A stretch of 64,000 nucleotides of DNA. Origin: an uncultured Azospirillum sp. (lineage in GTDB: Bacteria; Pseudomonadota; Alphaproteobacteria; Azospirillales; Azospirillaceae). Location: assembly GCF_946480385.1 (NCBI RefSeq), contig NZ_CAMLJP010000017.1, positions 4,424 through 68,423 on the forward strand, given 5' to 3'. A program made the position numbers and the translations under genes. Below, in pieces: positions 61,313-64,000 of this stretch; the stretch's first letter is position 1; every line of letters begins with the position of its first letter. The notes beneath the pieces are model-generated. The model was given only the letters and a program-made list of their open reading frames with translations. It was not told where the DNA came from and did no database searches.

Positions 61313-62242
61313 TTACATCACGTAGAAGCGGGCCTTCACCGTCACCCCTTCGGCGCCGCGCAGGACGGTGCGGTTGCGGCCGCTGCGCTTGGCGAAATAG
61401 AGCGCCTCGTCCGCCTGGGCCATCAGGTCGTTGACCGAGCCGGTGTCCCGGTCCAGGCACATGCCGATGCTGACGGTGAAGCCGAAGCTGGCCCCGCTGC
61501 CGGTCTCCACCATCAACTCGGCGGTGGAGCGGCGGATCGCCTCCACCCGCGCCAGCGCCGCATCCAGGTCGGCGGCGGGCAGGCACAAGCAGAACTCCTC
61601 CCCGCCCAGCCGGCCGAGGAAGCCGCCGTCGGGCAGTTGGGCGGCGCAATGGTCGGCGAAGCGTTTCAGCGCGAGGTCGCCGTTGCTGTGGCCGTGGGTG
61701 TCGTTGATCGTCTTGAAATGGTCGATGTCGAACATCGCCACCGCCAGCGGGGAGCCGGTTTCCTTCGCGGCGCGGTAGGCCTGGTCCAGCCGTTCCATGA
61801 AATAGCGGCGGTTCAGCACGCCGGTCAGGTAATCGGTGTGCAGCATCTCCACCATCACCCGATGCATGCGGGTGATGCGCTCTCCGGCGCGGACGCGGGC
61901 GCGCAGCATCGACAGGTCGATGGGCTTGGCCAGGAACTCGTCGGCGCCGGAGTCGAAGGCCTCGATCCGCCGGGCCGTCTCGGTGTTGCCGGTCATCAGG
62001 ATGGTGAAGGTGCGGTGCTGGTCGTCCTCCGCCCGGACATGCCAGCACAGCTCCAGCCCGGTCATCACCGGCATTTCCAGATCGGTGATGAGGATGTGGA
62101 TGTCGTGGCTGCGGTAGAGCGACAGCGCCTCCGCCCCATCCTCCGCGAGCAACACACGGTAACCGTTGCTTTCCAGATCTGTCCGGATCAGGTCGCGAAA
62201 GAAATTGGAATCGTCGACGACAAGAACATTCGTTTCCACCAC
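61313..62242 (-). CDS. Response regulator with GGDEF diguanylate cyclase domain
   Basis: The 309-residue protein has a receiver (DD at 10-11, phosphoacceptor D54 in LITDLEMPVMTG, K in FLAKPID) and a GGDEF domain with DYLTGVLNRRYF, FDIDHFKTIND and the active site GGEEF at 213-217. Phosphorylation would promote dimerisation and synthesis of cyclic di-GMP. The product-inhibition site (RxxD five residues before GGEEF) is missing: the residues there are PDGG. It lies 137 bp downstream of dnaA on the same strand. Confidence 0.93.
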   Translation of the reverse strand: MVETNVLVVDDSNFFRDLIRTDLESNGYRVLLAEDGAEALSLYRSHDIHILITDLEMPVMTGLELCWHVRAEDDQHRTFTILMTGNTETARRIEAFDSGADEFLAKPIDLSMLRARVRAGERITRMHRVMVEMLHTDYLTGVLNRRYFMERLDQAYRAAKETGSPLAVAMFDIDHFKTINDTHGHSNGDLALKRFADHCAAQLPDGGFLGRLGGEEFCLCLPAADLDAALARVEAIRRSTAELMVETGSGASFGFTVSIGMCLDRDTGSVNDLMAQADEALYFAKRSGRNRTVLRGAEGVTVKARFYVM

Positions 62243-62379
62243 AACACCCGCGCCGTCCGCAAAGATTCCGTGCGCGCGGACTTTAGCAAACTTCCCGTCG
62301 CGATGGGATAGCGGCGTGGCGACACGTCGCGGTTGATTGCGCGGTTGTTTGGGATGTTAATTGGCGGACCGAACGAACT

Positions 62380-63891
62380 TCAGCTTTCGAGCATGCGCCG
62401 CAGCAGTTCGACATCCTCGGCGAAGGACGGGTCGGTGGCGCGCAATTCGTCCACCTTCTTGACCGCATGCATGACCGTGGTGTGATCGCGGCCGCCGAAC
62501 TTGCGGCCGATCTCCGGCAGCGAGCGGGCGGTCAGCTGCTTGGCCAGATACATGGCGATCTGGCGCGGGCGGGCCACCGCGCGGGCGCGGCGGGCGGAAT
62601 GCATGTCGGCGACGCGGATGTTGTAATGCTCCGCCACCCGCTTCTGGATCTCGTCGATGGTGACGCGGCGGTCGTTGGCGCGCAGCAGATCGTGCAGCAC
62701 CTCCTGCGTCGTCTCCAGCGAGATGGAACGGCCGACCAGCTCGGCATGGGCGACGATGCGGTTCAGCGCCCCTTCCAGCTCGCGCACGTTGGACGTGATC
62801 TTGTGGGCCAGGAACTCCAGCACCTTCAGCGGGATGCTGGCCTGGAGCGCGTCGGCCTTGGCCTGGAGGATGCCCAGCCGCAGTTCGTAGGTGGTCGGGT
62901 GGATGTCGGCGACCAACCCCCAGCCGAGGCGGGAGCGCAGCCGCTCCTCCATGCCTTCCAGGTCGGACGGGCTTTTGTCGGCGGAGATGATGACCTGCCG
63001 GTTCTGGTCGACCAGCGCGTTGAAGGTGTGGAAGAACTCCTCCTGCGTGCTGTCCTTGCCGCTGATGAACTGCACGTCGTCGATCATCAGCACGTCGACC
63101 GAGCGGAACTGCTGCTTGAAGGCCATCGTGTCCTTGAATCGCAACGCCCGGATGAACTGGTACATGAACTTTTCGGCCGACAGGTAGAGCACCTTGCGGT
63201 TCGGGTCGTTCTTGCGGATCTGCCAGGCCAGCGCGTGCATCAGGTGGGTCTTGCCCAACCCCACCCCGCCATAGAGGAACAGCGGGTTGAAGGTCACGGT
63301 GGTGGCGTCGGCGACGCGGCGGGCGGCGGCGTGGGCCAGCTCGTTCGGCTTGCCGACGACGAAATTCTCGAAGGTGAAGCGCGGGTCGAGCGCGGCCGAC
63401 AGGTCGGAGCGATCCTCCAGAATCGCCGGGACGGCGTTCGGCGATTCGTCCGACGCCCCGCCATAGGAGGCGGAGGTGTAGACGGTCGACGGCGCCGGTT
63501 CGGCGGAGGACGGCGGCAGCGGACGGGGAGCCGGTCGGGAGTCGGCAGCACGCGATTCCAGAACACGGGGGGCCGGAGGCGCGCGGTCTTCGCCAATGTC
63601 GTCGTTGTCGGCGACCAGCGCCGCCGGCGGGTTGGTGGAGGCGACGATGACGTCGATCGACTGGACTTCCGGATTCTCGCCGGACCAGAGGGCGCGGATG
63701 CGGTCGGCATAGTGGGTCAGCACCCAATCGCGCATGAAGCGCGTGGGCACGACGATGCACACCTCGCCGCCGACCAGGCTGGCGACGGACAGCGGCTGAA
63801 GCCAGCTCCGGTAGGCGATCTCGCCCACCTCTTCCTTCAGGCGTCCGCGAATGCGCGCCCACTGCTGATCCAACGACACGCCGACCGACAT
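62380..63891 (-). CDS. dnaA: Chromosomal replication initiator DnaA
   Basis: The 503-residue protein has domain I (residues 1-75), a Pro/Ser-rich linker (90-165), the AAA+ domain with Walker A GGVGLGKT at 208-215 and Walker B VLMIDDVQF at 267-275, and domain IV with the DNA-binding signature GGRDHTTVMHA at 466-476. DnaA-ATP melts the replication origin. Length and motifs are normal. No perfect DnaA box (TTATCCACA) is visible in the 109 bp upstream that the window shows. Confidence 0.97.
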   Translation of the reverse strand: MSVGVSLDQQWARIRGRLKEEVGEIAYRSWLQPLSVASLVGGEVCIVVPTRFMRDWVLTHYADRIRALWSGENPEVQSIDVIVASTNPPAALVADNDDIGEDRAPPAPRVLESRAADSRPAPRPLPPSSAEPAPSTVYTSASYGGASDESPNAVPAILEDRSDLSAALDPRFTFENFVVGKPNELAHAAARRVADATTVTFNPLFLYGGVGLGKTHLMHALAWQIRKNDPNRKVLYLSAEKFMYQFIRALRFKDTMAFKQQFRSVDVLMIDDVQFISGKDSTQEEFFHTFNALVDQNRQVIISADKSPSDLEGMEERLRSRLGWGLVADIHPTTYELRLGILQAKADALQASIPLKVLEFLAHKITSNVRELEGALNRIVAHAELVGRSISLETTQEVLHDLLRANDRRVTIDEIQKRVAEHYNIRVADMHSARRARAVARPRQIAMYLAKQLTARSLPEIGRKFGGRDHTTVMHAVKKVDELRATDPSFAEDVELLRRMLES

Positions 63892-64000
63892 GCTCCCTTA
63901 CTCCCGCTCCTTCCGCCGGCCGGCCCCACCGCCGTGGCGGCGCGGGATCACCCCGCAACCGGCCCCAACCCGGCCCTCAAAACCGGCCCTCAAAACCGGC

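Overview
The window is a GC-rich, densely coded chromosomal segment of an alphaproteobacterium. Gene content and order (leuS-lptE-holA, a DUF3576 lipoprotein, a Suv3-type helicase followed by an S4 protein, ahcY, dnaA, and alphaproteobacterial porins in tandem) fit Rhodospirillales and most likely an Azospirillum-like organism. That placement is inferred from gene families, not from a database search. I support about 57 protein genes, one tRNA-Ser, intrinsic terminators, several palindromic operator candidates, and three palindromic intergenic elements. There is no rRNA, CRISPR array, transposase or prophage.

Layout. 1-5.3 kb (minus): a TspO/MBR-like gene cut by the window edge, then the block DUF3576 lipoprotein - leuS - lptE - holA. 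5.7-9.7 kb (plus): three consecutive porin genes, each with its own terminator. 9.8-21 kb: mixed housekeeping genes (YggS-type PLP protein, L,D-transpeptidase, GTP cyclohydrolase II, orphan OmpR-type regulator, metallo-beta-lactamase-fold hydrolase, DUF882 lipoprotein, histidine phosphatase, exonuclease III, FAH-family hydrolase). 21-24.5 kb: a MarR regulator with a palindromic candidate operator, then a 691-residue 40-mer-repeat/PPC protein bracketed by two 69-bp direct repeats of the MarR terminator. 24.6-27.1 kb (minus): five consecutive lipoprotein genes in which an overlapping gene pair occurs twice around a BamE/SmpA-like gene. 27.5 kb: tRNA-Ser(GGA). 27.6-44 kb: alpha/beta hydrolase, GT4 glycosyltransferase, HAD phosphatase, ribbon-helix-helix protein, SH3 and hypothetical envelope proteins, flavoprotein, ahcY, radical SAM protein, MFS permease, a TPR plus PRMT-fold protein and an adenosine-deaminase-like lipoprotein. 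44-48 kb: a small type VI secretion locus (tssL, an unusually short tssM, tagF). 48.4-54.2 kb: class A PBP, then a histidine kinase/response regulator pair divergent from a Spy/CpxP-like periplasmic protein. 54.4-64 kb: Suv3-like helicase, S4 protein, Tim44-like protein, a polyamine-type ABC ATPase and binding protein without permeases, a REC-GGDEF diguanylate cyclase and dnaA.

Much of the window concerns the cell envelope: outer-membrane porins, LPS assembly (lptE), peptidoglycan enzymes (PBP, L,D-transpeptidase), many lipoproteins, an envelope-stress-like two-component system and a piece of a T6SS. The best candidates for undescribed biology are the duplicated lipoprotein module (24.6-27.1 kb), the repeat-flanked PPC protein (22.3-24.4 kb), the bacterial TPR-PRMT protein (40.6-42.3 kb) and the repeated palindromic elements that abut stop codons (48.2, 51.0 and 58.7 kb). 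Minor start-codon choices differ from the longest open frame where a ribosome site, a signal peptide or family length argued for it; these are stated per gene.
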